64,000 bases of DNA, from contig CAZOAJ010000008.1 of assembly GCA_964577935.1 (NCBI GenBank), forward strand, positions 1-64,000. Reading direction: 5' to 3'. Position 1 is the stretch's first letter; every line of letters starts with the position of its first letter. The stretch comes from JABDGV01 sp964577935 (GTDB lineage: Bacteria > Chlamydiota > Chlamydiia > Chlamydiales > FEN-1388). Positions 51,450-60,184 of this stretch are shown here, piece after piece. Position numbers and translations under genes: made by a program. The notes below the pieces were generated by a model. That model worked only from the letters and a program-made list of their open reading frames with translations, was not told the DNA's origin and ran no database searches.

Positions 51450-53066
51450 TTAAACGTAAATTAGAGATGAAACACAATAGGTTACTAAACAAAACATAAA
51501 GGTAGATAGCACGTCATTAAAAGCTGTAACAATAGGACCTGAAGCTATAGCAGGATCAATTCTGCATCTCGCAAAGAAGAGAGGCGAAAGAGTTCCAAGC
51601 ACCGAAGCTGTAACACACGCCCCCAACATCCCCGAAAAGACAACAAGCCCTATCAGGCGTGGAGATTCATGGACATTATAAATTCCGAAATGATTCAACC
51701 AAAAAACAATAAGCCCGCATAAAACACCAAAAATAGCTCCAATCATGAGGCCAATTCGCAGCTCACGAAACACAACCTCCCAACGAGAGCCAAATGAAAT
51801 TTTACCCGTTGCCATTCCTCGAACCAGAATAGTACTACACTGAATTCCGACGTTGCCAGACATACCAGTAATAAGGGGGACAAAGAAAGGAACAATCATA
51901 AACCAAGAATTTCCCTGAAAATGGGAAAGACCTGTAGCAGTTATAAGGCCGGCACATACGGTGACAATAAGCCAAGGAGCCCTTGCAAAGAATCTTGTCA
52001 TTACAGATTCATACTCGCTAACGTCCTCGGCCGTACCACCGATAATAGCCATAGTTTCGTCAGCGATATCTTCCATAACCTCAACGACGTCGGCGTAGTT
52101 AATGACACCTACAAGCTTATCATTGACAACAACGGGGAGCTCAGGAATTCGATAACGCTCAACCAAATCAACAACTTCATCTCTCGAGGCATCAGGCTCG
52201 ATTGTATGAATAACAGGACGCATCACCTTCCTCAAAGCTGTTGAAGGCGGATTAATTATCATATTTCGTTCAGGCACATAGCCGATAAGCTCGCTGTCAT
52301 CATTCAAAACAAAAATACTGCGCGTAAGTTCAATACCTGGGTTTTCTCGAATTGTTTGAGCAACCTGACCAAGCGTCGTATTTAAATTGAAAGCGAAGAA
52401 TTCATTAGTCATTAATCGCCCAGCAGTATCGCGTCCATGTTTTTGAAGCTCATGAATACGCAATGCTTTTTGGGGATCTAAAAGTTCCAAGACACGTTTT
52501 AATCTTCTACCAGGCAAATCTTCTAAAACAGAGACAGCTTCATCAGCAGGAATTCGATCAACAAGCTTTGCTAATTCTTCATCACTTATGTGCCTAAAAA
52601 TAGCCACACGACTTGTCGACGTAATGTGAACCATGAAAGATATTTTAGCCTTCAAATCAGGCAGATGTTTATAAACCACATGGCGAACACTCACGGGAAG
52701 GCGGTTTATAGCATGAGCTAAGTCAATTGGATCATACTCAGTGGCGATCTTTGAAACCTCGTGGAGAAGCACCTGTGAAGTGGCATTATGAAATACCTGC
52801 TGAAACTTCTCGATAAGTTCATCATCAACTTGTGTCGCCTTTGAATCAAAAAGAGACCATCCAGAAGCGTCTGTAGAATCGGATTCATGTAGATCATGAT
52901 CTTGAGTATCGATTTGCTGCGACTTTGCCCATCTCTCTTTTCCTTCGACAGATTCAGATGTTTGTTTATGCGCGGGTTCATGACTAAGCTTCTCGTTTAC
53001 TCTATGCATGTAGGAATCACTCACTTGCACATTATGCGCTTTTGCTTGCTTTTGTTGCTCAGTCAT
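51450..53066 (-). CDS. mgtE: magnesium transporter MgtE
   Basis: A 538-residue dimeric Mg2+ channel. It has a hydrophilic 85-residue N-terminal extension rich in Gln, Ser and His, then the MgtE N domain with armadillo-like helices (about 90-195, including VSVLEDLPGRRLKRVLELLD), a tandem CBS pair (about 210-325, with NPPSTALRKVMRPVIHTIEP) that senses Mg2+, and five transmembrane helices with the pore segment (FVPLITGMSGNVGIQCSTIL). The frame opens at TTG 53075, but ATG 53066 is the clear start. The family's regulation by cytoplasmic Mg2+ via CBS domains is known. Compare CT194. Confidence 0.95.
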   Translation of the reverse strand: MTEQQKQAKAHNVQVSDSYMHRVNEKLSHEPAHKQTSESVEGKERWAKSQQIDTQDHDLHESDSTDASGWSLFDSKATQVDDELIEKFQQVFHNATSQVLLHEVSKIATEYDPIDLAHAINRLPVSVRHVVYKHLPDLKAKISFMVHITSTSRVAIFRHISDEELAKLVDRIPADEAVSVLEDLPGRRLKRVLELLDPQKALRIHELQKHGRDTAGRLMTNEFFAFNLNTTLGQVAQTIRENPGIELTRSIFVLNDDSELIGYVPERNMIINPPSTALRKVMRPVIHTIEPDASRDEVVDLVERYRIPELPVVVNDKLVGVINYADVVEVMEDIADETMAIIGGTAEDVSEYESVMTRFFARAPWLIVTVCAGLITATGLSHFQGNSWFMIVPFFVPLITGMSGNVGIQCSTILVRGMATGKISFGSRWEVVFRELRIGLMIGAIFGVLCGLIVFWLNHFGIYNVHESPRLIGLVVFSGMLGACVTASVLGTLSPLFFARCRIDPAIASGPIVTAFNDVLSTFMFCLVTYCVSSLIYV

Positions 53067-53268
53067 AGTCTTCAAGCCTTAATATGGACAGAAGTGTCAG
53101 CATAAAAACATCTCAATTTATGAGGATATTAAGCTTCTTGCAAATCACTATCTTCCTACATGATTGTCACTTTTTACAGTTTAGGTCCAAAATTATTGTA
53201 AAAAGGTTGCATTTAAACCAAAAGTTCAAGAATTCTAATTATCCAAATCAAATGAAGTTATAGAATCT

Positions 53269-55092
53269 ATGGACCCAAAAACAGCAGACCCAAGAACAAA
53301 AATTCGCAATATCGCCATCGTCGCTCATATTGACCATGGCAAGACCACACTGCTCGACAGCCTGCTCAAGCAATCTAACGTTTTTCGCACGAATCAAGTC
53401 GTTGAAGAAAGAGTTATGGATAGCTATGACCAAGAGCGTGAGCGTGGCATTACAATATTCGCAAAGCACACTTCGATTCCATACGAAGACTATAAAATTA
53501 ACATCATCGACACTCCGGGACACGCCGACTTCTCAGCTGAAGTTGAACGTATTTTAGGGATGGTCAGCACTGTTCTTCTTCTTGTTGATGCACAAGAAGG
53601 CCCAATGCCGCAAACACGATTTGTCCTTTCAAAATCCTTGAAAATGGGTCTAAAGCCAATCGTTGTCGTTAACAAAATCGATAGACCATTTGCCGATCCT
53701 GATCGCGCGCTTGACCTCACTTTCGACTTGTTCTCAGAGCTTGGTGCAACAGATGAACAACTCGATTTTTCATATTGCTATGCATCAGGCCTTTCAGGGT
53801 TTGCCATCAAACACATCGATGATCCACGCGTTGATATGCGTCCTATGTTTGACTTGATCGTTGACAAGGTTGCGCCTCCAGAGGGTAGTGCAGACGAACC
53901 TTTCCTCATGCAAGCATCGACTCTTTTCTACGATGATTATGTAGGCCGTCAAGCATGCGGTCGTATCCGTAATGGAAAAGTTACTCGCGGTCAAACTATC
54001 GCCCACGTAAATCGTGCAGGTCAAATAACTCGAGCACAAATTTCAAAGATTGAAGGCCATAAGGGCCTTGAAAAGGTTGAACTCCAGGAAGCTTCGTGCG
54101 GCGACATCGTTGTTCTGTCCGGCATGCCAGAAGTTATGATTGGCGATACTCTTTGCGATATTCAAAAACCAATCAGCCTCCCTCCTATTCAACTAGACGA
54201 ACCAACAGTATCGATTGACCTGTCTGTAAATAGCAGCCCATTTGCTGGTAAGTCTGGCAAACACGTGACTATGAACAAACTGCGTGAGCGTCTTGAGCGT
54301 GAGAAAAAAGCGAATATATCGCTCCGAATCTCTCTTGATGATGCAGAGGTTATCACGGTTCAAGGACGAGGAGAGCTTCACCTTTCTGTTCTAGTAGAAG
54401 CTATGCGACGCGAAGGCTATGAGATGAGCCTTGGAAAACCAAAGGTTATTCTCAAAGAAGAAAACGGTATTGTCATGGAACCTATCGAGCGAGTCTCGAT
54501 TGAAGTCCCTGAAGCATACTCAGGCTCTATTATTGAAGAGATGTCCAGGAAGAAGGGCGAAATGCAGCACCTTGAAACTTCAAATGAAGGGATCACAAGA
54601 CTTGAGTTTTTGATTCCTACACGTGGACTCATGGGCTATAGAAACGACTTTCTTACTAAAACACGTGGCCTTGGAATTTTAACTTCTGTTTTCGATCATT
54701 ATTCGGCATTTAAAGGCCAAATTCAGGGTCGTATCCAAGGGGTCATGATTTCAAGCTGCCTAGGCAAAACAACCGGTTATGCAGCATTCCAGCTTCAAGA
54801 ACGAGGAACTCTCTTTGTAGGTCCTGGCGATGAAGTTTACGAAGGGATGATTGTTGGTGAACATGCACGTGACAATGATCTCGTTGTAAACATTACAAAA
54901 GAAAAACAGCTTACAAACGTTCGAGCTTCCGGTTCTGACGAGAATATTATCCTAACTCCGCCACGCAAGTTTACCCTTGAACAGGCTATAGATTATATTC
55001 AAGACGACGAAATGGTTGAAGTTACTCCTGCCACAATACGCATGAGAAAACGACACCTTAACGAAATGGATCGAAAACGACACTCAAGATAA
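53269..55092 (+). CDS. typA: translational GTPase TypA/BipA
   Basis: A 607-residue ribosome-binding GTPase. G motifs are AHIDHGKTTLLDSL (G1), RERGITI (G2), DTPGHADF (G3), NKIDRPFADPD (G4) and a SGLSG G5 segment. Domains II, III and V and the TypA-specific C-terminal domain (LTNVRASGSDENIILTPPR, VEVTPATIRMRKRHL) complete the family. It aids ribosome assembly and stress adaptation in other bacteria. ATG 53269 follows a 202-base gap from mgtE, which is divergent. The 3' end carries a perfect 17-bp tandem repeat containing the stop codon. No partner in Chlamydiaceae is recalled. Confidence 0.96.
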   Translation: MDPKTADPRTKIRNIAIVAHIDHGKTTLLDSLLKQSNVFRTNQVVEERVMDSYDQERERGITIFAKHTSIPYEDYKINIIDTPGHADFSAEVERILGMVSTVLLLVDAQEGPMPQTRFVLSKSLKMGLKPIVVVNKIDRPFADPDRALDLTFDLFSELGATDEQLDFSYCYASGLSGFAIKHIDDPRVDMRPMFDLIVDKVAPPEGSADEPFLMQASTLFYDDYVGRQACGRIRNGKVTRGQTIAHVNRAGQITRAQISKIEGHKGLEKVELQEASCGDIVVLSGMPEVMIGDTLCDIQKPISLPPIQLDEPTVSIDLSVNSSPFAGKSGKHVTMNKLRERLEREKKANISLRISLDDAEVITVQGRGELHLSVLVEAMRREGYEMSLGKPKVILKEENGIVMEPIERVSIEVPEAYSGSIIEEMSRKKGEMQHLETSNEGITRLEFLIPTRGLMGYRNDFLTKTRGLGILTSVFDHYSAFKGQIQGRIQGVMISSCLGKTTGYAAFQLQERGTLFVGPGDEVYEGMIVGEHARDNDLVVNITKEKQLTNVRASGSDENIILTPPRKFTLEQAIDYIQDDEMVEVTPATIRMRKRHLNEMDRKRHSR

Positions 55093-55117
55093 CTTTGAGA
55101 TCAAGATAACTTTGAGA
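55084..55117 (+). repeat. perfect 17-bp tandem repeat across the typA stop codon
   Basis: TCAAGATAACTTTGAGA occurs twice without a gap, at 55084-55100 and 55101-55117. The typA stop TAA (55090-55092) is in the first copy. Confidence 0.92.
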
Positions 55118-55137
55118 TTCGGGACTGTATAATCATC

Positions 55138-55171
55138 AAGTTGTGCAGTCCTTTAAGTTGTATAGTCCCTT
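55138..55171 (+). repeat. second 17-bp tandem repeat downstream of typA
   Basis: AAGTTGTGCAGTCCTTT (55138-55154) and AAGTTGTATAGTCCCTT (55155-55171) are adjacent copies with three differences. Together with GGGACT at 55121 they can pair, GGGACT with AGTCCC, as a possible weak terminator. Confidence 0.7.
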
Positions 55172-55195
55172 GAATGAAATTATCTAAGAAATTGA

Positions 55196-55543
55196 ATGAT
55201 GGAAGCCAAACAAGTAATACAATTTTCTGACTTTGATAAAATTGATATCCGAGTCGGAACGATTGTTGAGGCTACAGAATTCAAAGAAGCTAAAAAGCCC
55301 GCCTATAAACTCCTTATTGACTTAGGAATACTTGGTCTCAAACGCTCCTCCGCTCAGATTACAAAACTCTACTCAACTAATGATCTGAAAGGAAAACAAG
55401 TTCTCTGTGTAGTGAACTTTCCAAAAAAACAGATAGGCCCATTTATTTCCGAAGTCCTCACCTTAGGCCTTTCCGACAAAGATGGTCATATATCGCTTGT
55501 CTCGCCACTTTCGCAGGTTCCCAACGGAAACCCGCTCCACTAG
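55196..55543 (+). CDS. CsaA-like tRNA-binding domain protein
   Basis: The 115-residue product is a stand-alone tRNA-binding OB domain (PF01588 type), as in CsaA and the C-terminus of MetRS. It opens with FSDFDKIDIRVGTIVEATEF, followed by KPAYKLLIDLGILGLKRSSAQIT, VLCVVNFPKKQIGPFISEVLTLG and a C-terminal strand near SLVSPLSQVP. Single-domain members bind tRNA or act as export-related chaperones. Two ATGs in tandem open the frame at 55196 and 55199. It follows typA by 103 bases. Whether it serves MetRS, as in some species, or acts alone cannot be told. Confidence 0.85.
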   Translation: MMEAKQVIQFSDFDKIDIRVGTIVEATEFKEAKKPAYKLLIDLGILGLKRSSAQITKLYSTNDLKGKQVLCVVNFPKKQIGPFISEVLTLGLSDKDGHISLVSPLSQVPNGNPLH

Positions 55544-55591
55544 ATTGAATAAGTTGCTCACGCTATGCGGAAAAGATCATCCACTTAACTA

Positions 55592-57841
55592 TCAATCAAT
55601 TAAAGGCAGATCTTCATCGTCGATTGAGGAATCATCAGAACTATTTATATCTTCATCAGAGTCATCCGAAAGAAAGGTATGTTCAGAAAGCAACGTCTCT
55701 AATTGAAATTTAGAGTTAGGATCCTCCTGAGCCTCTTGAGCAAGCTCTCCGATAGCATAGGCTCGATGAACACACTTAATAGCATCGAGAAGCTCTTTAA
55801 AAAGAGAATTAGACTGTAAATCGGATAACCAAATTTCATTCTCAAGCTCATGAGGAGTTGGAATCGCTCCTTCTGAAAAAGCATTTCCCAAATCATCAAT
55901 TGCCTCAACCAAGGCTCCCGACATAGCATTCAAGCAAGCAAGATAATAATGACCTCGAGAGTTCCCTAGTGCAAGCAACTGGTTAAGAGCTTCTTCTGCC
56001 TTTACGTAGTGAAGTGTTGAAGGCTCTAATGCATATAGATGAAGAAAACACAGCGATAGATCTTCCCAAGCTAAATCATCTTCATATTCAGCTTCCAAAT
56101 ACTGCTCAAATCTATTTACCGCTTGCTTAAATGGCTCTGATTGACCTGTAAGCTCACCTAGATGCAGAAGAGAAACTCCAGCTTGAAGTCGTGCCGTAAT
56201 AAATTCTTGATCTTCATCATAGGCTAAGTCAAAACATCGTACAGCGCGCTCATAAAACTCTGCCTGATCCAGAAATTCACCCAGAAGATCAAAAGCCCAA
56301 CCACAGCTAAAAAACCATTGAGGATCTGGTACCTCTACTGACTCAATAGCTTTCTCAAACTTCTCAATCGACTCATGTGCAAGCCTCTCGTCCTGAAGAA
56401 CTTCAGCTAAGTTTAATAATACAACCCCCCAATCGCTCCAGAAACCAGGATTCTGCGACACCTGTGATTGAGAAACGATGTGGAAACAGAGTATTGATTC
56501 GTGAAGAAGCTTGCTTGATTGAGTTAACTCCCCTATAACACCCTTCAGAACACCATACAAATGCCACAGGGAAGCACTTTTTGGATGCTTAACGAGTGCT
56601 TTTTCAAGTAATAAACGTGATTGATCAAAGAATGAGGGATCCATAAAGTATCTCCCCACTTCAAACAAACCAAAAGCAACTGAGTGCCAGCATTCAACAA
56701 ACTCTTCACCGACCTCAAGAGCTTTTTGAGCCCGATATAAAGCCGTCGATAACAAATCAGCTCTTTCTAAAGACGCTGCAATATATACTTCTGACTCAGA
56801 CCAAAGGGCATTTAGAACAGGAGTGTCATGACCCAACCGAGAGGCTATTTCAAATTTTTGAATAGCTTCCTCAATAATATCTAGATCTTGCCAGTGCTTG
56901 GCAGCAGAATAGAGAAGCTGCCCCCACTTAAACCAAATTACTGCCATTTCAGGATTGCGATCAGATGCCTCTTTGTAGAGAGAGCTACTTCGCTCAAAAA
57001 GATCTTCACCATAGGAAGATTCAAATTTCTGCTGATAACAACAAGCCAGGTTAAAGTAATGAACCGCCTGTTCCTTCTGGGGGATCACATGCTGATCATG
57101 ATAAAGGATTGCATCTTCGTATAAATGAATCGCTTGATCCACAAGGGAGGTCTGACCGGTTAAAACAGCAAATTCAATAAGAGAATTGGCATAATCATTA
57201 AGAAAATCCGGTCTTTGAAGGCCACTTGAAAGCGCTTTTTTATACAAAATCAGTGCATGTTGAATATCACAAGGCTCTCCTGAAGCCCTTCCGAAAAGAA
57301 ACCAAGATAGACCCCAATGCCAATAAAAAGGTGCAGGACATCCAACTTCGGTAGTAGTTGTATTTTTTTCAAACTGGCAACTACCCCTTTCAAAAACCTT
57401 ATGTGCTGATAAAAGAAACTTTTCTTCTTCTGTTTTCAGAGTAAGCCGAACAAATATATTCGCTAAAGTATACCAGGCATCGAAGAATCCATCATCAAGC
57501 TGAAGAGATCTCTCCAAGGCTTCTTTCGCCAAATTAAGAGAATCAACTGTATCTGAGAGAGCTAAATGCGACCCAAGCTTAAACCAAACACGCGCCTTAT
57601 GCGGAGTCAAGGCACAGGCCGACTGAAGAGCTTTAAGAATTTTTTGGTGGCTTTCCTTAGCAACGTGTAATCTTTCTGCATGAATTGAAAACAGCTGCGC
57701 TAAAAGCTCTTTTTCTTGGGGCAGCAGTGATTCCCAAACATCCTCAGAATTAAAACTTTCAACAAGCTCAAAAGATTGAGATGCTAATATACCCTCAAAC
57801 ACCTTCATAAGAGGTGGCTGTTCGGTTTGAGAATAATCCAT
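55592..57841 (-). CDS. TPR-repeat protein with acidic tail
   Basis: A 749-residue protein made largely of tetratricopeptide-like repeats: many 34- to 50-residue units with alternating W/L-A-F-Y positions, such as FDAWYTLANIFVRL, DFLNDYANSLIEFAVL, NPEMAVIWFKWGQLLY, PDPQWFFSCGWAFDLLG and ALEVGEEFVECWHSV. The frame opens at TTG 57871, but ATG 57841 (MDYSQTEQPPLMKV) is the better start. The last 25 residues are Asp/Ser-rich (SDDSDEDINSSDDSS). There is no signal peptide, so a cytoplasmic or type III secreted scaffold is possible. TPR arrays bind other proteins; no partner can be named. It converges with the CsaA-like gene. Confidence 0.85.
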   Translation of the reverse strand: MDYSQTEQPPLMKVFEGILASQSFELVESFNSEDVWESLLPQEKELLAQLFSIHAERLHVAKESHQKILKALQSACALTPHKARVWFKLGSHLALSDTVDSLNLAKEALERSLQLDDGFFDAWYTLANIFVRLTLKTEEEKFLLSAHKVFERGSCQFEKNTTTTEVGCPAPFYWHWGLSWFLFGRASGEPCDIQHALILYKKALSSGLQRPDFLNDYANSLIEFAVLTGQTSLVDQAIHLYEDAILYHDQHVIPQKEQAVHYFNLACCYQQKFESSYGEDLFERSSSLYKEASDRNPEMAVIWFKWGQLLYSAAKHWQDLDIIEEAIQKFEIASRLGHDTPVLNALWSESEVYIAASLERADLLSTALYRAQKALEVGEEFVECWHSVAFGLFEVGRYFMDPSFFDQSRLLLEKALVKHPKSASLWHLYGVLKGVIGELTQSSKLLHESILCFHIVSQSQVSQNPGFWSDWGVVLLNLAEVLQDERLAHESIEKFEKAIESVEVPDPQWFFSCGWAFDLLGEFLDQAEFYERAVRCFDLAYDEDQEFITARLQAGVSLLHLGELTGQSEPFKQAVNRFEQYLEAEYEDDLAWEDLSLCFLHLYALEPSTLHYVKAEEALNQLLALGNSRGHYYLACLNAMSGALVEAIDDLGNAFSEGAIPTPHELENEIWLSDLQSNSLFKELLDAIKCVHRAYAIGELAQEAQEDPNSKFQLETLLSEHTFLSDDSDEDINSSDDSSIDDEDLPLID

Positions 57842-58095
57842 ACGCGATAATCCATCTCTTGAAAAATTCAAAACCCGAGAACGATATAACCCTTAAACAA
57901 ACAAATGTGCTAATGAGAGTAGAATCTCACGGCCCCATATATACTTAGAAAATGCGCTATCGATACAAGTTTATTTATAGGTGATTGCTATTACACAAGT
58001 GTACCTTCCTCAAAATCAAAAATCAATCATTGCGAAGATTTTGCCTCTTTCTTAGGCTCAAATTTCAAAGAGCAACATTCTTTAGGAAAAGTGAT

Positions 58096-58494
58096 ATGGC
58101 CCATACCGAATCCTATACTGATGAACATTTCAAAAAAATATTACCCGAAGATGCCTACCATGTTTTAAGAGAGTGTGGCACTGAGGCTCCATGGTCGGGA
58201 CGCTTCCTTGATGAAAAGCGTTCAGGAATATTTTGTTGCAGAGCCTGTAAAAATAAACTCTTCTCATCCTCTGCAAAATTTGACTCAGGCACTGGATGGC
58301 CAAGTTTTACTGAGCCTACTCTTGAAAATTCGCTCGAGTTTGTTGAAGACTACTCCCAAGGAATGCATCGTTTAGAAGTCCGCTGCAGCACTTGTCACTC
58401 ACACTTAGGTCATGTTTTTGACGATGGACCAAAGCCTACTGGAGTACGGTACTGTATTAATGATGCAGCCCTCGATTTTATTTTGAACAAATAA
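58096..58494 (+). CDS. msrB: peptide methionine (R)-S-oxide reductase
   Basis: The frame is open from 57985, but ATG 58096 (MAHTESYTDEHFKKILPED) fits MsrB starts and has AGGAA about eight bases before it, giving 132 residues. It reduces the R form of methionine sulfoxide. Two CxxC pairs that hold zinc are present (FCCRACKNKLF and RCSTCHSHLGH), and the catalytic Cys120 is in VRYCINDAAL. The GTGWPSF motif is complete. No signal peptide is visible. The following two genes encode thioredoxin reductase and thioredoxin, the reductants this enzyme normally needs, 94 bases downstream. Confidence 0.95.
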   Translation: MAHTESYTDEHFKKILPEDAYHVLRECGTEAPWSGRFLDEKRSGIFCCRACKNKLFSSSAKFDSGTGWPSFTEPTLENSLEFVEDYSQGMHRLEVRCSTCHSHLGHVFDDGPKPTGVRYCINDAALDFILNK

Positions 58495-58588
58495 AAAAAC
58501 AGTTACATTGCAAGTAGCTTAAAAATCGAATTCTTATTGAATCTAAATATATAAATAATTGAAAATATTGATCGCATAATTAATTTAT

Positions 58589-59632
58589 ATGATCAATATA
58601 ATTAAAACACTTCTTTGTCTTTTTCTTTTCACTATTAATCTATCCTTTGCTGATATTCAATATCAGACACTTACAGACCTAAGAACTCAAAATAAAGAAC
58701 AAGTTGTTATTATTGGCTCAGGACCTGCGGGATTAACAGCAGCTCTATACGCTGCGCGGTATGGACTTTCTCCTCTCGTCCTAGAAGGTTATGATCCCCA
58801 CGGGCAAATAGCCCTCTCTGAACTTGTAGAAAATTTTCCGGGATTCCCTGATGGAATTTCGGGCTATACTCTTTCCGAAAATATGCGAATACAAGCAAAG
58901 CAATTTGGAGCAAAATTTAAAAATACAACGGTCACAAAAGTTGATATTTCGCAGAAACCGATTACCATATCATTAAATGATTCTACACAAATTCAGACAT
59001 CGGCGCTTATTATAGCTACTGGAGCAAAGACTCGATGGCTTGGACTCCCCCTCGAAAAAGATTTAATTGGCAAGGGAGTCAGTTCATGCGCTTTATGCGA
59101 TGGCCCCTTTTTTAAGGATAAAGAAGTAGTGGTTGTGGGCGGCGGAGAGAGTGCTCTTGAAGATGCGTTATTCCTCTCAAAATATGCCAAAAAAGTCACA
59201 ATAATCCACCGCCGAGACCAACTCAAAGCCTCAATACACCTACAAAACAAAGCCTTTGCACAATCAAACATACATTTCATGTGGAATAGCGTAGTTTGTG
59301 AAATTATGGGGACATCGTTTGTTACTGGTATTCAAGTTCGTTCTCAAATATCAGGTGTGATCGAAAGTATACTCTGCAGCGGCGTTTTTATAGCTATCGG
59401 GCACACTCCAAATTCAGAACTGTTCAAAGACTCCCTACTCTTAGACAATGAAAACCACATCGTCACCCAGAATAATACGACACACACGTCTGTCCAGGGG
59501 GTATTTGCAGCAGGTGATGTCACCGACTCTCTCTATCGACAAGCAATTACCGCATCCGGAATGGGATGCAAAGCAGCGGTCGATGCCTATAAATATATTG
59601 AATCAAATCAAACAACAGACAACATAAATTAG
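58589..59632 (+). CDS. trxB: thioredoxin reductase with N-terminal signal-like segment
   Basis: A 347-residue pyridine nucleotide-disulfide reductase. The FAD loop (VVIIGSGPAGLTAAL), NADP loop (VVVVGGGESALEDALF), redox-active CALC (Cys167, Cys170 in GVSSCALCDGPF) and the terminal GVFAAGDVTDS are all present. Unlike usual TrxB, the FAD domain is preceded by about 36 residues: MINIIKTLLCLFLFTINLSFAD, a good signal peptide or anchor with a cleavage-like SFA-D. No Met or other start codon allows a shorter form until well inside the fold. The next gene encodes a thioredoxin, 17 bases away, also with a signal. Location is inferred and needs testing, as NADPH is not normally outside the membrane. 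Confidence 0.9.
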   Translation: MINIIKTLLCLFLFTINLSFADIQYQTLTDLRTQNKEQVVIIGSGPAGLTAALYAARYGLSPLVLEGYDPHGQIALSELVENFPGFPDGISGYTLSENMRIQAKQFGAKFKNTTVTKVDISQKPITISLNDSTQIQTSALIIATGAKTRWLGLPLEKDLIGKGVSSCALCDGPFFKDKEVVVVGGGESALEDALFLSKYAKKVTIIHRRDQLKASIHLQNKAFAQSNIHFMWNSVVCEIMGTSFVTGIQVRSQISGVIESILCSGVFIAIGHTPNSELFKDSLLLDNENHIVTQNNTTHTSVQGVFAAGDVTDSLYRQAITASGMGCKAAVDAYKYIESNQTTDNIN

Positions 59633-59649
59633 AAAAAAGGAACAGCCCT

Positions 59650-60069
59650 ATGAAAAAGAGTTTATTAAAATTTGTGCTAGGACTTGTTGCGCTTGGACAA
59701 ATAGACACCCTAAAAGCAAATCAATCTTTTGAGCAAAAAATGTCTCAGGAAGTTCTCGACATCACTCAAGCAAATTTCAACGAAGTCATTTCAAGTTCAT
59801 CTTTCGTAGTTATCGACGTATATACGGACTGGTGCGGCCCATGCAAACGATTCGGTCCAATTTTTCATGAAACTGCTTCCGAGCTCGGCCACATGTACAG
59901 ATTCTGCAAGATTAATGCCGAATTTGAAGAAGAGCTACGCCAAGAACTTAATGTAACGGGAGTTCCTACGATCTTGTTCTTCAAAGATGGAGAAGAGGTT
60001 GGACGCCATGTTGGAGCACCTCAAAAGGAAAAACTTAAAGCTCTCCTCAACAAACATTTTGCGGAGTAA
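59650..60069 (+). CDS. exported thioredoxin
   Basis: A 139-residue thioredoxin fold with the WCGPC active site at 61-65, the DVYTDWC lead-in, the cis-Pro in VTGVPTILFFKDGEEVG and full family length after residue 30. The first 24 residues (MKKSLLKFVLGLVALGQIDTLKA) form a signal peptide with a basic start and a hydrophobic core, ending at LKA-N. The protein is therefore probably periplasmic or secreted. It is 17 bases behind trxB and likely shares its transcript. It could reduce disulfides of envelope Cys-rich proteins, which are central to chlamydial development, or of host proteins. Confidence 0.93.
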   Translation: MKKSLLKFVLGLVALGQIDTLKANQSFEQKMSQEVLDITQANFNEVISSSSFVVIDVYTDWCGPCKRFGPIFHETASELGHMYRFCKINAEFEEELRQELNVTGVPTILFFKDGEEVGRHVGAPQKEKLKALLNKHFAE

Positions 60070-60184
60070 AAATTTTTACTTGCTCTATGCCTTTTTTATC
60101 TTTAAAAGAACAAGAGGTGTAGAGCCAAGCTCATTTGAAGAGATACAGTCAAGAAAGATGTAGATAGATTCAAATTAAGAAGGT

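Noticed and set aside
57985..58095. N-terminal extension of MsrB
   Set aside because: The 37 extra residues are basic and unlike MsrB, and ATG 58096 has a ribosome binding site and normal family length.
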